Counted from the first letter of the stretch, positions 1 through 12,660 are shown. The stretch is DNA of 64,000 bases from Diphasiastrum complanatum (GCA_029204225.1 CM055098.1:1613106-1677105); one strand, 5' to 3'. A program made the numbers and translations. The notes: generated by a model not told the origin, from the letters alone.

Positions 1-139
1 CAAAATTTTGATTTTATTTTTGCTCTTCTACCACTTCAAGAATTTCTGACTGTTCAGGCCCCGTGATTCTTCGAAGGTTTTTTTTTGTGTCTGCCACGAG
101 ACTTACCGAAGGTTTGTTCTGGTCTATCACCATAAAATC

Positions 140-250
140 AATTCTTGTTGTTGGAGAAAGACTGGGATAGTGTTTCAATGAATCAAGATTAGATCCCATT
201 CTTGTTGTTGGAGAAAGACTGGGATAATGGTTCACTGAATCACGATTCAA
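140..250. repeat. Two-copy tandem repeat, ~59 bp unit
   Basis: The phrase ttgttggagaaagactggga occurs at about 145 and again at about 204, each followed by a similar ttca.tgaatca.gatt segment. This gives two adjacent copies of a ~59-bp unit. It lies in diverged repeat DNA rich in gattcga motifs, which resemble the ends of the hAT-like repeats seen elsewhere in the window. Confidence 0.6.
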
Positions 251-329
251 TTTGGACCGAACTGGTTTGAATCGAAACAGGCCGATTTGAACCTTCAAAT
301 CGGATTTGCCTGGAAACTTTTCCACAGGA

Positions 330-1009
330 CCCGACTACAGAGGGGTCCCAGTCTAAGTTGCATCAGAACGGCGTTCCGGACCTCCACATTCTAGAACGCA
401 GTGTTCCGGAACTCTGCGTTCTGGAACTTTGGAATGCTGTTCCCCCAAAAAATAATTTTTTTTTGTTAACAGCTAACAATCTACTTATGTACAATTGAAC
501 GGGAGGTATAATAAATCGATATTACAAAAAATTTGATAAATTAATTGTGTGAAATGCAAGAACCTTTTCACTGTTTTCTAGCTTTACTTGAAATAGGTCA
601 TTTTTTTCTGACTTGAGAGCGTATTGTATGTACTCACTACTCAAGAGTTGTCACTTGCCCTATAGTGACCCATGACTAGTCTACAATATCTATTATGTGC
701 GAAGACTCGAGTACGAGCACAGCTCAGGAGTCATCAATTGCCATTGTAGTGACTAGTTTGTAAAACATAAGCTGACTATAGTGTTAAGAAGTGAAGAGCA
801 ACAAAAAACTCTTTCTAAAGTTCTCACATTTCATCATCTAGAAAAAATAAGCCAACTCTTTCTGATTCTGGAATCTGACCAGGGGGGTTCAGTTCTGAAC
901 CACTGTCTTAGAAAGGCTGATTATGAGAATTGGGAAAAACCACAATTTCTACCCGGGAAGATGCCACCTAGGTGTAAATCCCACCTTGTGCGAAAAATGG
1001 CAAGACTGG
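330..1009. other. No gene recognised; diverged repeat DNA
   Basis: AT-rich sequence with several gttccgg/ccggaac palindromic words at 370-450, similar in flavour to the ends of the MITE at 26,972-27,800 but without recognisable boundaries. The open frame at 781-1,032 has no family resemblance and is treated as chance. Confidence 0.4.
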
Positions 1010-3960
1010 CTGCAACCAATCAAAGCATATAATTTTATAGGTAGTTGTTGATGTTGTCTAGGAGGATGAGAAGTGTGTTTCGTCATGATAGGACGGATAG
1101 CTCGGGTTGCGACATTTCTATGAATGGAGCGCTGTCTCTGATCTTTGTGAATTGGTGCATCGTCGTTGTCCACCTCATCATCATCAGACTTTGCGTCTCG
1201 ACATGGTCTTCTTCTAGAGAAGAAAGAGGTATTCTGGGATTGAGAACTAGGATGAGTTTGCTGAGCTGTCCAGCATATGTCACGTTGTAACATGAACATC
1301 TCTTGTAACATAAGTGCAACTAAGCGGGAATCCTGATGTGCTATGAGCGATCGGAGTGTGGTGATCATGTCGCGAAACAGTTAGTGGTATCGCCCTCTGA
1401 TCTCATTGTATATAGGGCATCTGAAGGTAAAATGCTTCTTAGACTTCACCTTAGTCAAAGAGCATAACTGGCATATCCGCTCCTCTCTTGGGATATGGTG
1501 GAACCTCCCAGTCTCAATAGCCAACTGATGTGCATTGTGATGAGATGCGGAGCTGGCCCAATGTGAATTTAAGACTATGTGAGAAGCTGAGTCCAAATAT
1601 TGTGGTAGAACTGGGAACCCGGCTATGTCTAGCTCCAGAAAATGGATCTTTTGATAGTAGTCACACTTAACACCCAGCTGATGCCGCCAAGTGCAATCAA
1701 CGTATGCTCTATATAAAAAGCACCTGATATATTGATAAGTACCCAAAGGAGGATATGATAGAGATACCAAATGACCCAAGGAGCAGGTGGGATGCCTGAG
1801 AAAACCATGACAGTCGGTAACCTTGATCATGAAGAGAGTTGGAGGAAGCAACTGCAAAATGTGTGTGTCTCCTCTTTGCATCTAGAATAGCTTGGACTCT
1901 TCGAATATATGTGATAACTTGCAAGGATGCATCTATCTGTGTAGGTGGAGTAGCAAGGAGGATCTCGTGTGAAACAGAGGGCCTCGCTCGAATCATATGA
2001 GCTAACATAGTAGTCTGTAATCTCGAGATGCTGGCCCAGTGTGACCGGTACACAATGTCTCTGCTACATATAAGGCTGTGGGGGTGACAATGGTGTCAAA
2101 AAGTCTACACTTACTCAAAGCATCCCAAATGGACTTCCTAAAACAAAACCTCTCTAATGAACAAGGGAAGAGTCTCCCTTCCCAAGTCGAGTGGTAGCTG
2201 CCTGTCGCATGCTGAATGCGGTACCAATGAAAAGTATCCCCAAGTAAGTGTATGAAGAAACCACATCTAGGGTTTGTCCGTTGAAAATAAGCTCCTGAGG
2301 TTGCATGAAAGCCTTAGAAGTATCAAAGACCATAACCTTGTTAAAGTCCACAAAACAACAATAGACCTTTTCTTTCTTGTGCTTCGCCTCTTCGATTAGA
2401 GCCGAAGAGTGAAAATATGGTCGGTGGTATAATGATGGGCTCGGAACTCTACCTGGCCCAAAGCGTGTAATCTCTTGGACTCCGCCTCTGAGCTCACTGT
2501 AGATTGAAGGACAACACGATATAGCTTCGCAAGAACATGTCCAATCATGATAGTGCGATAGTTACCATGGATTACAAGGGCACCAGTTTTTGTAATAGGG
2601 TGAATGATGTTGGTGCACCAGGAAGATGGCAAGCCAGAGACACCATCGTGGTTGAGGAGAGTGGCCAGGGTGGGGGCAAGTAAGTCGACAACATGAATCA
2701 GTAGTTCAGATTCAAGGTCTTCAATATCTCGTGTCCTATGGGTCTTCAGTCTCTTAATGGCTGCAAGGACCATAGTAGAGGTTAAGAACCTGAACTCATA
2801 TAGTCTAGGGGATATAGAGATGGGTGAGTTAGTGGGTATGGTATATACGCTAGTAGCATAGTCGGCCCAAATGCAAGGTCATCCAAGAGAGGTTGTGGAG
2901 CACAAGGAATATACCCACGCCAAAAAGTGCTAGAGGAAGAGCTGAAAAGAAGGTCAACAAGACGTTCTCCTTCGGTCCTTCGGAGTCATCGTAGGCACAC
3001 TTTTTACGTTGGAGTGTACGTACGGTTATATGATTGTCAGGAGGAGCGGAGGAGGTGAGGGGCATGAGTACGTGCATGAGTGACATTATAGTGTAGGGAG
3101 CGACTTTCCGTGTCATGCCATGATGGCTGTAGGGAGCAAGGATGAGGAATGTGGATTTGCCCTTATGAGGCATAGAAGGAAAGGCCAAAGAGGTGGCAAT
3201 GTGGAGAGATGTGGTAAGGAAAGTGGCTTGTAATTCCAGTGAAGTATTATGAGGAAAGAAATGGAGCAATGAGGCAAGAGACTCCTGGTAGACTTGCGTG
3301 TATAGAGGGCTTAATGTGTACCTGAGTGCACAGGCAAGTGTGGGGTGAGGAGATGATTGAGGTTGTGGGAGGTGGCCAATAGCGAAAGAGAGGAAAGAGT
3401 GATCAAAGAGGGTGGTGGGAGAGGTATGAAAATCAGAAATGCCTATGAGGTAATCAATGACACTATGACCACCATTGGGAGGGTGACAAGTATATCCGCC
3501 AGAATTCGGCCAACAAGTTAAGCCATTATAAATGGCTAACTCATGGGCTTTGCCAAACTGTAATAAGTACCCACCGTATGGGGTAATAGGTCGCGAGTTG
3601 TCCTCGTATATCCCGGTAACTTCCATCACATCACTGTCAAGGGCATGAACGTGGAGCTAGTCGGTAATATCATGAAACTCTGACTGTCGTGAAGCTGTCC
3701 TGGCATTAAAATCCCCAATGAGGAAAATATGCCCATGCTCTGTGAATTTGACAATCAATGAGAGGTAAGGTTAGCCGAGCCAATTACCTCAGCAAAAGAG
3801 GAAGACTTTGGAGGAAATTAGCATGCAACAACAAAGAGGTCCCTGAAGCCAATACCCAGTTCAACAAATGCGAATCCAAATATAGCATGCATGCTCGTCA
3901 TGTCTGATGAACTCAGTGATCGGGCTAATGCCTGTATACAAAATCCCATCTATACCCTGG
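1010..3960 (-). mobile_element. LINE copy L1, internally deleted
   Basis: On the - strand the order is endonuclease, RT N-terminus, thumb and C-terminal domain. The endonuclease part (3,960-2,850) includes HIFLIGDFNART and a DHSFLSFAIGHLP block. The RT entry block (2,773-2,396) has PSSWCTNIIHPI. At 2,345 the frame jumps from CCFVDF straight to KVMVFDTSKAF, so the catalytic RT core is missing. The C-terminal part (2,050-1,380) carries the CQLC...HFTFRCPIYNEIRGRYH CCHC-type motif. Many stops and frameshifts are present. The usual 3' hairpin was not found near 1,010, so the 3' end is lost or diverged. The identity as a LINE is clear; the exact ends are estimates. Confidence 0.8.
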
Positions 3961-3964
3961 GAAA

Positions 3965-5104
3965 GTGGGTAGTCCTCACTCTCGACTCTCGTGAGACTCC
4001 ATGAAAAGCAGTAAATCTCGTCTAGTGATGAAATCAATCGAAGTCACTTGCTGTGGAGGATGAGTATATACATCACAGTTCCAAATGATGTGGATGGGGC
4101 CCCAGGGTACTCCCAAACTTGGGGACCCCAATTCCCTAACATTGGCAACTACTAGGGGAGCTATCAATAAAGTGCACCTGTCCATCATGATATATAGCCC
4201 GTTTAAAAGACTCTCGGCCCTCCTGGAAGGCTTTATGCCTTTCCTCGACCCGAATGTATGTGGGCTCATCATCCATATAAATTCATGGAGATATGCTTGA
4301 TAATCCATGACTTTGGTCTTCAGTCCCCAATGTAAACAAAAGGAGCATAGTACATCTAAGTGTCTTTGTAATCCCTCTCTGGAGCGTGAGATAAGTACCA
4401 CATCATCAACATAGGGTAAGATAAAAATCAGCAAGTCACCTAAAGTACATCCCTCCCCCCATCTTGCACAATCATCCTCTCTAGCTCATCAATGTAAAGT
4501 CCAAATAAGGTAGGGGATAGTGAGCATCCCTGCTTCACTCCAATGGTACTATCAATATGTGGTGTAATACCCTCCGCTGACAGGAAACAACCAATCACTC
4601 TCTTACAAAGCCATAATTGCCAAAACTGTGTCTCGCTGGAAACCACGGTCATGTAATCTCTGGATAATGCCTTGGAACGGAGTCAAAGACCTTTCGAAAG
4701 TCCACAAAACAACAATATACATGCTCTTGCCTGGACCGAGTCAACCACACCATGGCCACCACTATGTGGGTGGCAAGTAAATCACTAGAAGGCCATTGAG
4801 ATAGACCGTAAAAGATGGCTAGTGATAGGCCCGTCCTCATTTGTAGAATGCCTCAAGATACCCAGCTCATCATTGTCTAAGGCCCTGATGCGTAAAGGGC
4901 CCTGATCTACTACATGGAAAGATGTTTATTGTGATCTTGTCCTGGCATTAAAATCCCCTAATAGAAGAATATGTCCTCTGTCCGAAAATCTTATAATATC
5001 TATTGAAAGGTCTGTATATGGTGAGCCATCTTGATCAGAGTATAAAGATGTGTCTGGTGGAAAATATCGCACTGCAATGTAAATATCACTGTCCAAATCT
5101 ATTA
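3965..5104 (-). mobile_element. LINE copy L2, fragment (endonuclease + RT)
   Basis: On the - strand an endonuclease piece (5,104-4,845, with AVRYFPPDTS and ILLLGDFNART) is joined to RT motifs. These are CCFVDFRKVFDSVPR (4,735-4,690), IGVKQGCSLSPTLFGLYIDE (4,545-4,480) and the YVDDVVLISR catalytic block (4,410-4,380), where the usual YADD alanine is valine. After 4,300 the thumb sequence is replaced by non-matching sequence. Frames are broken at several points. It lies head to tail with L1 and ends at the hAT element on its right. Confidence 0.75.
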
Positions 5105-5105
5105 T

Positions 5106-8100
5106 AGTTTCATGTCAGATTCTAATCGGTTGATTGAATCAAAACGATTCGACCCGTTCAAGTTGATTCGAACCGCCCATCTGGAAACCGAATCTGCCGA
5201 ATTGGTCAAGTTGCAAATTTTTTTGGTTTTAAGGTAGTTAAGCATGAATTTAGAATCTATATCCTACAAATTAGGTTGTATACACAGTACAGACTACCTA
5301 CACTGTACATTTAGCATAACGCATTGTATTACTTATTTAGTACTAAGTACTTACTACTGTGTACATTAAGCGTTTAAGATTGAAGACTTCTTACTCAGGT
5401 AACTAGATTCTTGCATCAAGAGCTCAAATTGATAATTCATTGAACTAGTAAATTCTAAATTTGATTCAAGACTAAAGTTTCAACTTTCAACCTAGGGCTC
5501 AACTATGACTCTTGAGTCTTGAGTCTAGATTCTGGACTCTGGAGTCTGGACTTTTATGACATTGTAATTTGTCAACATTCAAGTTTCATCAAATTTACAT
5601 TGTACATAGATTATAATGCATATTACGAATCACAATATAGACTTAGTACTTACAATGCTTATCGAAGTCAGTGGTCACTTGACATCGGACATAGACAATG
5701 GACATTGACCAATCATCTTTGACAAATCACAATGCAGACTGCAGTGTGCACATGCCACATACAAAATTGAAATGAAATGCCAACATCAGGATTCAACATT
5801 CATCATTCATGGCAAATTGGCAACAAATAAACAAACATAGATCATGAATCGTGATTCATTGAATGAACATCATCCAAAATCCAAATACCAATATCCGGAA
5901 TAAAATGTATCGTGTATAATCATAATAGGTTCCAAGACAACATAATCAATGTCATAGCCTCATGGCTCAAGAGTCAAGCCTCATATAAATCTATCATCTA
6001 TGCATGCAGTGTGCAATGTGCATGATGCAACATGGGCCATGCTCCTAGTCTCTAGAGCTCATAACCGCCACGACTTTGTCGCCTTTGGGAGTGTCTCCTG
6101 TACAATGGGGGCCTCTGACTCCGAGTCATGATCATCACTCTCCTCATCCGAGTCAGAGGACTCTGTATCACCCTTTGTGTAACCACCCGGACTCTCTGAA
6201 GTCTCCTCTGAATCATTAGCACTAGGCTCCTCATTTGCAACTACTGCACAAGGCTGTCAAGGAGGATGAGAGCTCGAAGCCTCTCCCAACTGCGTCTTGA
6301 TCCTATATGAACCCTCGAGTGCTAGGTCCTGCACAATACACATAGGGAATTGGAATTAGAATCGATACTTTACAAATTACAAGTTTCAACTTAGAATAGT
6401 TTCAATTAACGTCTAGACTTGAGTCTTGTCCGACGTGACATGTCAATATCTAATTTGCAAGTTCAAAGTTGTAAGCTTGTAATCTGCAGATAGGAGAGCA
6501 TCCTCATACAAGAATCTATACACGTCCTGCTCCTCTTGAGATACGACTAGCAATTCTGGAACCTTTGTGATATCAATGTGTTCTGGATTGACCTGCACAA
6601 ATTACATCACGAATCACGATTCACAATTCACGTCACAAGTCACGATTTTCTAATTTTGATTAGAGCATGTTGCACGAGTGACAAATCACGATTCACAATA
6701 GACAAATGATAATTCTGGATAAATTATACCTGCATCGGCTCTCGTGTGCCTGTGCCCTTCAACTTACCCAACAATTTAAGGTTGGAATGCACGTATACCA
6801 ACCTTTCTAACTGTGCAGTGGAGAGCCTATTTCTTCTCTTTGTTTGAATCAAAGATTCTTTCACATGGTGTAGCCGAGCAGTCCTACGTAGTACGAGAAT
6901 AAAAAGTTGAAACGTAAGAATACAATAATTTGTCACGTAGATGGTACTAGGTAGTCATTTCAGCTTGCTCAAAATAGCATAAATCTTCAAGTATGAACTT
7001 AGCTTATCAAAATTCAATTATGGGAAATGGTAAAGCCACTCACCTCGGAACACAAGTAGGTCATCCTTGAGAGCATCATGTGCAGCAAGATCAGAAAAGA
7101 CCATCGTCACGTAGGTGTTCCAACCCTCTCTGAGCTCTTGGTCACGAAACTGTGTCTCACTCCGCCATAAAGGATGGAGTATGTAAGCCATGGCATGCTA
7201 AGGCTGATGGAACCACTGCCATCTGCCTCGCCATATAGACTTGCCTTCTTCCAACTTGTGAAACTCCAAAGTCAAGGCCTCAACAGTGAACACCATGTGT
7301 GAAAATAGTCTAATTGTTTTATCAACTATCAAGATTCAAGTTTCAATGTCATTGAGCACTCAAGCAATTTAGAAATTACAATGCAGTATACTATGTGTGC
7401 AAATGATTTGTGAAAGGAAATTTGGAAACAACTTGGTGGGGGCAGGTTTTACAACATCCAAGGTCAAAAAGGATCTGAACATATAAAGGACCTTGGTGAT
7501 AAACCTCACCAAGAATCGTGCCACTCCCACAATCTCCTTGACCCAAGGTAATTTGGCATTATCCTCAACGAGCAGGTCTAGGCAATGGGCAGCATAGGGC
7601 GTCCAAAAGATATGGGGATAGGTCTCATTAACGAGCCTTCCCATGGCCACACAATTTGAAGCATTGTTTGTAATGACCTGTATAATCAATGATCAATCAA
7701 TCTTTAAACTTGAGTGACGAATCTTGAATCAAATTTCAATAATTGATTGATAATAGCTCAACATTCAAAGTTCAAAAAATGGCCATTGACGTTCATCGCA
7801 TTCAACAATAAACATTTGACATTTGAACAACATTGGCCCCACCTTCTCGATGGCCTCTCTGATATGGCCAAACATGAACTTGCCCGCTGTCACAGTATCT
7901 GAAAGGGACCCTTTTGCCATTTAATCCATATTCCAATCACCAATGCACAGTACATAGTGGCAAGTGCATGCTGCATATTGGAGATTTGGAATTTTGGAAA
8001 CTTGAAAGGTATCTTACCTGCCTCAAAAGTGTTGATGGCGCGAAGGAACATGGTGCCCATACAAGAAGAGGCCATTATATCGATGACATGTCTCTTCCTT

Positions 8101-8846
8101 GCGTCACTCCATTCTTCAGAGATGATGGAGCACCCATACGTAGCCCAGGACTTCCTACATTTTTAGTGTGTGGTTAAATATTTATAGAAGGTTCAGGGAA
8201 TAAAAAACAAGACAACATTGAAACATCCATACAAATTACAACACATATTAGTAATTAATTATTACATTATACGAGCCAAGTTGCAACTTGCAATAGTCAC
8301 GAGTCACGACTCACCTGATGGGCTCTAGCTCTCTGCTCACTTCATCTCTCTCTTGAAGCAACTCTCTAGTCCTCAGCTGCTCCATGCTAGGCTCTCTCCA
8401 CTCTGAACCAATCTGGGAAACAACTAACATCGCCTTCTCCCATTCAGGTGTTGCCTCTAAGTGGAAGGAGAGGTCACTTACAAAGAAGACCCTCCTAATA
8501 GCAATGCGGGCAAGGTCCGTGTTCTCTTGCATGTACGATGACACTTAAAAGTCCTTGCCTCTGGGACGGACACGTAGCCTAACCTTGGATGATGCACCTC
8601 CACTAGCTATAGTGCTTGCACTTGCATCCACTGGTCCCAATGATGGGCGACTGTGAGGTCCTTGAGCTGAGAGAGCCCTAGGGCATGCCCATAGTCTCTG
8701 GAGTCTCTCTCTCTCTCTCTCCTCCTAAACCTGAACTGAATTGGAATCGGGCCCTAGCTGGAAAATGACCTGGAAACGGTTCGGGTCCCCAGCTGATTCG
8801 AATCGGCCGAGATTCTTTGCCTACGAATCGGCGATTTGTGCAACTA
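5106..8846 (-). mobile_element. hAT-type DNA transposon
   Basis: The boundaries are inferred from related ends: attatagtttcatgtcagatt near 5,101 and, reversed, attatagttgcacaaatcgc ending near 8,850. Both are followed by gattcg-rich subterminal sequence. The interior encodes a DUF659/hAT-family transposase on the - strand. No clean 8-bp target duplication could be read, partly because the left end overlaps LINE L2 sequence that also contains attat. The same atagttgca...gattcg style of end recurs at 40.57, 45.98 and 47.91 kb. Confidence 0.6.
6050..8680 (-). pseudogene. hAT transposase, multi-exon, catalytic residues altered
   Basis: Pieces in order on the - strand are as follows. An N-terminal exon (8,544-8,311) has LRTRELLQERDEVSRELEPI. 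The next exon (8,165-8,033) reads GCSIISEEWSDARKRH and ends at a good donor (GCAG|gtaaga). A short exon near 7,900-7,815 has KFMFGHIREAIEKVG. A DUF659 exon (7,689-7,369) has NNASNCVAMGRLV and PHIFWTPYAAHCLDLL. A further part (7,250-7,045) has EGWNTYVTMVFSD. A C-terminal piece (6,936-6,724) has TKRRNRLSTAQLERLVYVH, like the end of the hAT dimerisation domain. An acidic Ser/Asp/Glu tail ends at about 6,056. In the family the first motif is normally SDGW and the second TDNASN; here they read SEEW and TNNASN, and no CERNW block is visible. Transposition activity is therefore unlikely. Confidence 0.65.
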
Positions 8847-8851
8847 TAATA

Positions 8852-9835
8852 CATCTTTTGTCAATATATTCCTTCCCACATATTTGTCCTTGTGTGGTGT
8901 CTTGAATAGTTTGATTGTATTGACATTGAAGACATTTTCTTTTTGAAGAGGGAGAGTTATATGCATATTATTGACACTTCCTTAGGCCCCAAATTGTTGC
9001 CTTTTTAGGATTGGACATTTATATGATATTTTGTGGGCTCTTGGGACCTTCCATTTCTTAGTTACATACTATATCAACATTTGTTTTTATAGTGATTTGC
9101 CTCTATCCCTAACTCAGAGGCTGAAAGATCTTTGATAACAATGTTTCTTCAAGTTGTGGTTCAATCGAAACTGAATCGGGGTTTTGAACTGAGTCATTTC
9201 AGTTTAATTCAAAAAGTCTTTTTTTCATTGTTTGTAAAGAACTTGAGTGGGCGGAACATTTCACCCATTCAAAACGTAGCTGATTGTTTGGAGGCTAGTT
9301 GCTTAGATGATAGAGTATGAATCAATTCAATATGGCTCAAATTACATTTACCTTAGATACTTCAATATTGTAATTCAATTGTCCTTCTACATTAGATTAC
9401 TCTTTATATGCAGTATCTTCTCTCTATTTGTGTCATGCTAACTTGTTTGAATTATATTGAACATGTTTTCTTGCTTTTCATTTAGAAATATCATGAACAT
9501 GTTGTTAGAAGCTCATTTTCAATATTGCATCATTTGCCTACTCAAATTTGTATGCGTGTTATACCCCATAATGACTTGTGTGAAAGCACAAGCATTTGTA
9601 AATTTGCAAGTTGAAAATGTTACATTTAATATTTATGGTCTTATTTGAAGTAGCACAAATTGTGGCTTCTATGTACATTGTCAATGAGAAGAACATGACG
9701 TTTCATTTGAGATGTGAAGCTTGGATTCTTAAATATCACTTCATATCTATTTTGCAAGTTTGATAATAACGTTACTTGGTTGTTGTGCTCTTCATTTTTT
9801 TTTCTAATTTAGGGTGTTTGGATGTGATTTTACAG
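8852..9835. other. No gene recognised upstream of first NUP160 exon seen
   Basis: AT-rich DNA with a T-rich run before the acceptor at 9,835. Because the exon at 9,836 enters in phase 2 there must be earlier coding exons, but I found none here or to the left; the first ~100 residues of NUP160 are missing. The open frames at 9,132 and 9,457 look non-coding. Confidence 0.5.
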
Positions 9836-9968
9836 GAGGTGCCATGAAGAATTTCCTTCTGTGTTGGAATTGATGCAAATATCTTGGCGACATGAACTTC
9901 CTATCGGGCTTCGCATTACTTTTGGAGAACCTTTGGCTCCTTTTGCAGGCATATTCCTTTTGCAGGAG
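9836..9968 (+). CDS. NUP160: NUP160 exon (N-terminal region)
   Basis: NUP160 is an outer-ring (Y-complex) nucleoporin needed for mRNA export. Its N-terminal half is a beta-propeller and its C-terminal half a helical solenoid. After the acceptor ttttacag the frame reads RCHEEFPSVLELMQISW, then LPIGLRITFGEPLAPFAG, and ends FLLQE at donor GAG|gtactt. This resembles the plant NUP160 segment ahead of the propeller core, as remembered from the family. It enters in phase 2 and leaves in phase 0, matching the exon at 15,275. A transposon tail begins only ~40 bp beyond the donor. Confidence 0.85.
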
Positions 9969-9989
9969 GTACTTTTGGGCCACTATTTG

Positions 9990-11480
9990 TTTTGAGGGAG
10001 GGAGAATGGCTTTATTAACGTCTTTTCCATGCCAGAAGGCGTATAAGACGAAAGGAGTACATAAGAAATGGAACTTGGACAGAACAACGCCGTCAACAGA
10101 AAACTAAATTAAAACGTAATTCGCTATGTAAAAAGCTAATCTCTCACGCAAGAGAGGAAATAAATGACTGTAGCTCAAACATCTCTCACGTAGGAGAGGG
10201 AGAAGAATCTGAAATTTTAATTCTGCAATTTTAACCAAGACTGGGCGTCCGTCTCAAAAGAGAGCCCGTAAACCGTTGGCCTTAGCATCTGCAATAATTT
10301 TCTTTCTCTCAGTCCATTGAATGGGCGTCAAGTCTTCATCTATAAAAATAGTAGATCCCTTTAGGCAACCTCTTTTATGTAGAACCTTGTGACGAAGCAA
10401 AGCATCCTTGTGCAGAAACATTGTAGTGGATTGGAGCTTAACCACCCAGCAGCAGATACGACATCCTCTTTGAGACCAAAGGTGGAATGAATGAAAGCAT
10501 TTGCCTTAGCCACGAGGTCCTTACCCGCAAAAGAAGCTCCCCTAACTCTGACATTGAGGGCTTTGGGATCTCTTTTTTGATGTTCTTGAATAGATTCAGA
10601 AATAACCTGCATAGATCTCTTGAGCATGTCGGCCCAAGAACTCTTTGATTGCTGAAATTGTGGCTCCAAGGAGTGAACCCGCTCTTGAAGCTACTTTGCC
10701 ATGTCTTCTGAATCTGCATTGCCGACTTCTTCTTCTTCCTCTTCATCCGATTCCAATTCATTCTTGAGGTAAGTGACATCAACCTCAAGAATGCCCAATT
10801 TGCCCTGGAGGGCCAAAACCGTATTCTCCAAAGTGGAGATTTGAAATCCTCGTTGCTTGATTAACGCAAGCAAGGACACATTGGTCTCTTGAAGAGACTC
10901 AATAAAGCGAGGGAAACCAGACGAAAAATCAGCTGAGGGAGGTGGAGACAAAGAGGATGAGGATGAAGATGAAGGGGTGAAAGAAGGAGAGGAGGAAGAA
11001 AGAGTAGAGGGGGTAGTGGCACTAGGAGAGGAGGTAGAGGTTGCGAGAGTGGAGGTTAGGGGCGAGGGAGAGGAGGATTTATGAGGGGAAGCAAAGGAAG
11101 AAGGGGGAGGGGTTTTCTTCTTCCCCTTCCGATTCACTGATTGCCCATCACCATAGTACAAGAAAGCAATGGCAGGGCAAAAAAGGTAAAGCAATAGAGG
11201 CCAGCGATGTAGGAAGGTAAAACGATGGGCCAGCAGAGAGAGGGAGGGACAACGATGGAGGGACAACAAACAATGATGGAGGGACGGGGAAGGAGGAGGA
11301 GGAGGAAGGAGGGTAAATGATGGAGGGGACAACGGGCTAGCAGTAGCAGCTTCGGCAGCGAACAACATCAGGCAGCAGCAGCAGCAGCAGCATATGCAGC
11401 AGTAGCGCGCTCTAGCGCGTCATTGCGGCGCCATCGCGAGAGGGAGAAAGGAGAAGGCGCGCTGCTGCTGGGCACCATAG
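9990..11480 (-). mobile_element. ORF1-only non-autonomous LINE relative (S1)
   Basis: The 3' end on the - strand is the shared LINE hairpin (10,049-10,020) with an AATAAA-like signal. Upstream lies only an ORF1 (11,368-10,254) and no endonuclease or RT. The 5' side abuts the (TTC)n tail of LINE L3 at ~11,480. Having ORF1 plus the family 3' end resembles the HAL1 type of element known from mammals; that comparison is inference. CAG/CTG-type repeats coding Ala/Ser runs lie near 11,360-11,400. Confidence 0.65.
10254..11368 (-). pseudogene. LINE ORF1-like protein (coiled coil, RRM, CTD), broken
   Basis: The N-terminus is Ser/Pro/Thr-rich low complexity. Next comes a heptad-like coiled coil (about residues 150-210 of the first frame, ending in an EEEEEE acidic run). 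After a stop and a frame change the RRM-type motif ALNVRVRGASFAG follows (near 10,550). A second frame change leads to a C-terminal domain with KGSTIFIDEDLTPIQWTERK (near 10,350-10,290). In L1 ORF1p the equivalent CTD word is of the form 'I.i..Dls..t...R'. The protein would bind element RNA. Two breaks show it is no longer functional. Confidence 0.65.
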
Positions 11481-12660
11481 AAGAAGAAGAGGAAAGCTTT
11501 ATTAATGTCTTTTGATGCCAAAAAGCATATAAGACGAAGTAGTACATCTCAAGTGTGTAGTAGCCAGGGAGCATAGTAACTCCACAAAAACATCTTAAAG
11601 AAATATAATCTGAACTAGAAATATAATCTGAAATACATAATTGCAACCACTAAAAAAATAACTACATCAAACAAAAGTATATCGAAGAGATAGCAACTGT
11701 ATGTGATGTCATCTGAGACCACTGAAGAAGTTTGTGATACGAGGCCCCGAAGATGATATTGTAGTAGAGGGTGGGCACTGATGTCGTCTGTGTCGTCTCT
11801 GTGGGTGCTGACTCTGTCTACTATCGGACCTCTGAGGGCAAACTCTACTGGTAACCGTAGGTGCTCGGACTATGGTAATATCTGAGGTCAAATGCTGTCT
11901 TTGATCTCGATGAGCTAAGTCAATATCGATGTCATTGTCTGAAACTGAATCTTCTCGGGGACGACGAATAGTGAAGAAGTCCGTAATCTGAGGCTGTGTA
12001 TCACTATCCACCGAAGCATGGGCTCTCCGTAGTAGGGACATCTCGTATATCATAAGGGCGACACTCCTAGGATCCACATAAGTGATAAGAGAGCGTAAAC
12101 TGTGCATCTCTGATAAGGCAATGATAACATCCCCTGAATCTCATAATAGGCCGGACATCTGAAAAGGAAATGATCCTCCGACTCAATTTCTCCTAAGGAA
12201 CACATCTGACATAATCTGTCCTCACGTGGAGCACCCTGGTAACGACCAATCTCAATAGCAAGCTGGTGGGAAGAAACCCGAACCTGTCCAAGAGTAAACT
12301 GCAAACAGTGTGAGAGTCCATAGTCAAGGTAGTGTGCACCTATAGGAAAACCTGCTCCATCAAACTCCAGAAAATATGTCCGATAGAAATCTGGCTTGAC
12401 ACTCAATTGCCCCTGCCAAGTATGCTGGATATAATCCTGATAAATGCAATGTCTAATGTACTCATAAGTGCCTACTGGGAGATCAGAAACTGAAATACCA
12501 AATGTGCTCAAGAGGCGTGCAACCTGAGAGTACCATGAGAAATGAACTCCACTGTCATAGAGTAATCTCGAGGATGTGACTGCAAGGTATCTGTCAAAAG
12601 GGAGAGTCAATACTCTCTGGATATATATAATGAGCCTAAAAAGGGCATCCACTAAAATAG
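11481..12660 (-). mobile_element. LINE copy L3, 5'-truncated
   Basis: This copy contains only the region after the RT. A 200-residue frame (12,652-12,050) starts at LIIYIQRV and carries CQMCSLGEIESEDHFLFRC, the CCHC-type motif. It is followed in another frame (12,107-11,709) by the acidic/basic tail ITDFFTIRRPRED. The 3' hairpin is at 11,535-11,507, followed by attaataaagctttcc and a short (TTC)n tail instead of (TC)n. The 3' side directly joins the 5' side of element S1. Confidence 0.8.

Noticed and set aside
340-450. gttccgg-rich stretch as a third MITE copy
   Set aside because: No matching CTTAG...GCCCG ends or target duplication could be found.
781-1032. 83-residue open frame on + strand
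   Set aside because: No motif, overlaps LINE-derived sequence on the other strand, and composition looks random.
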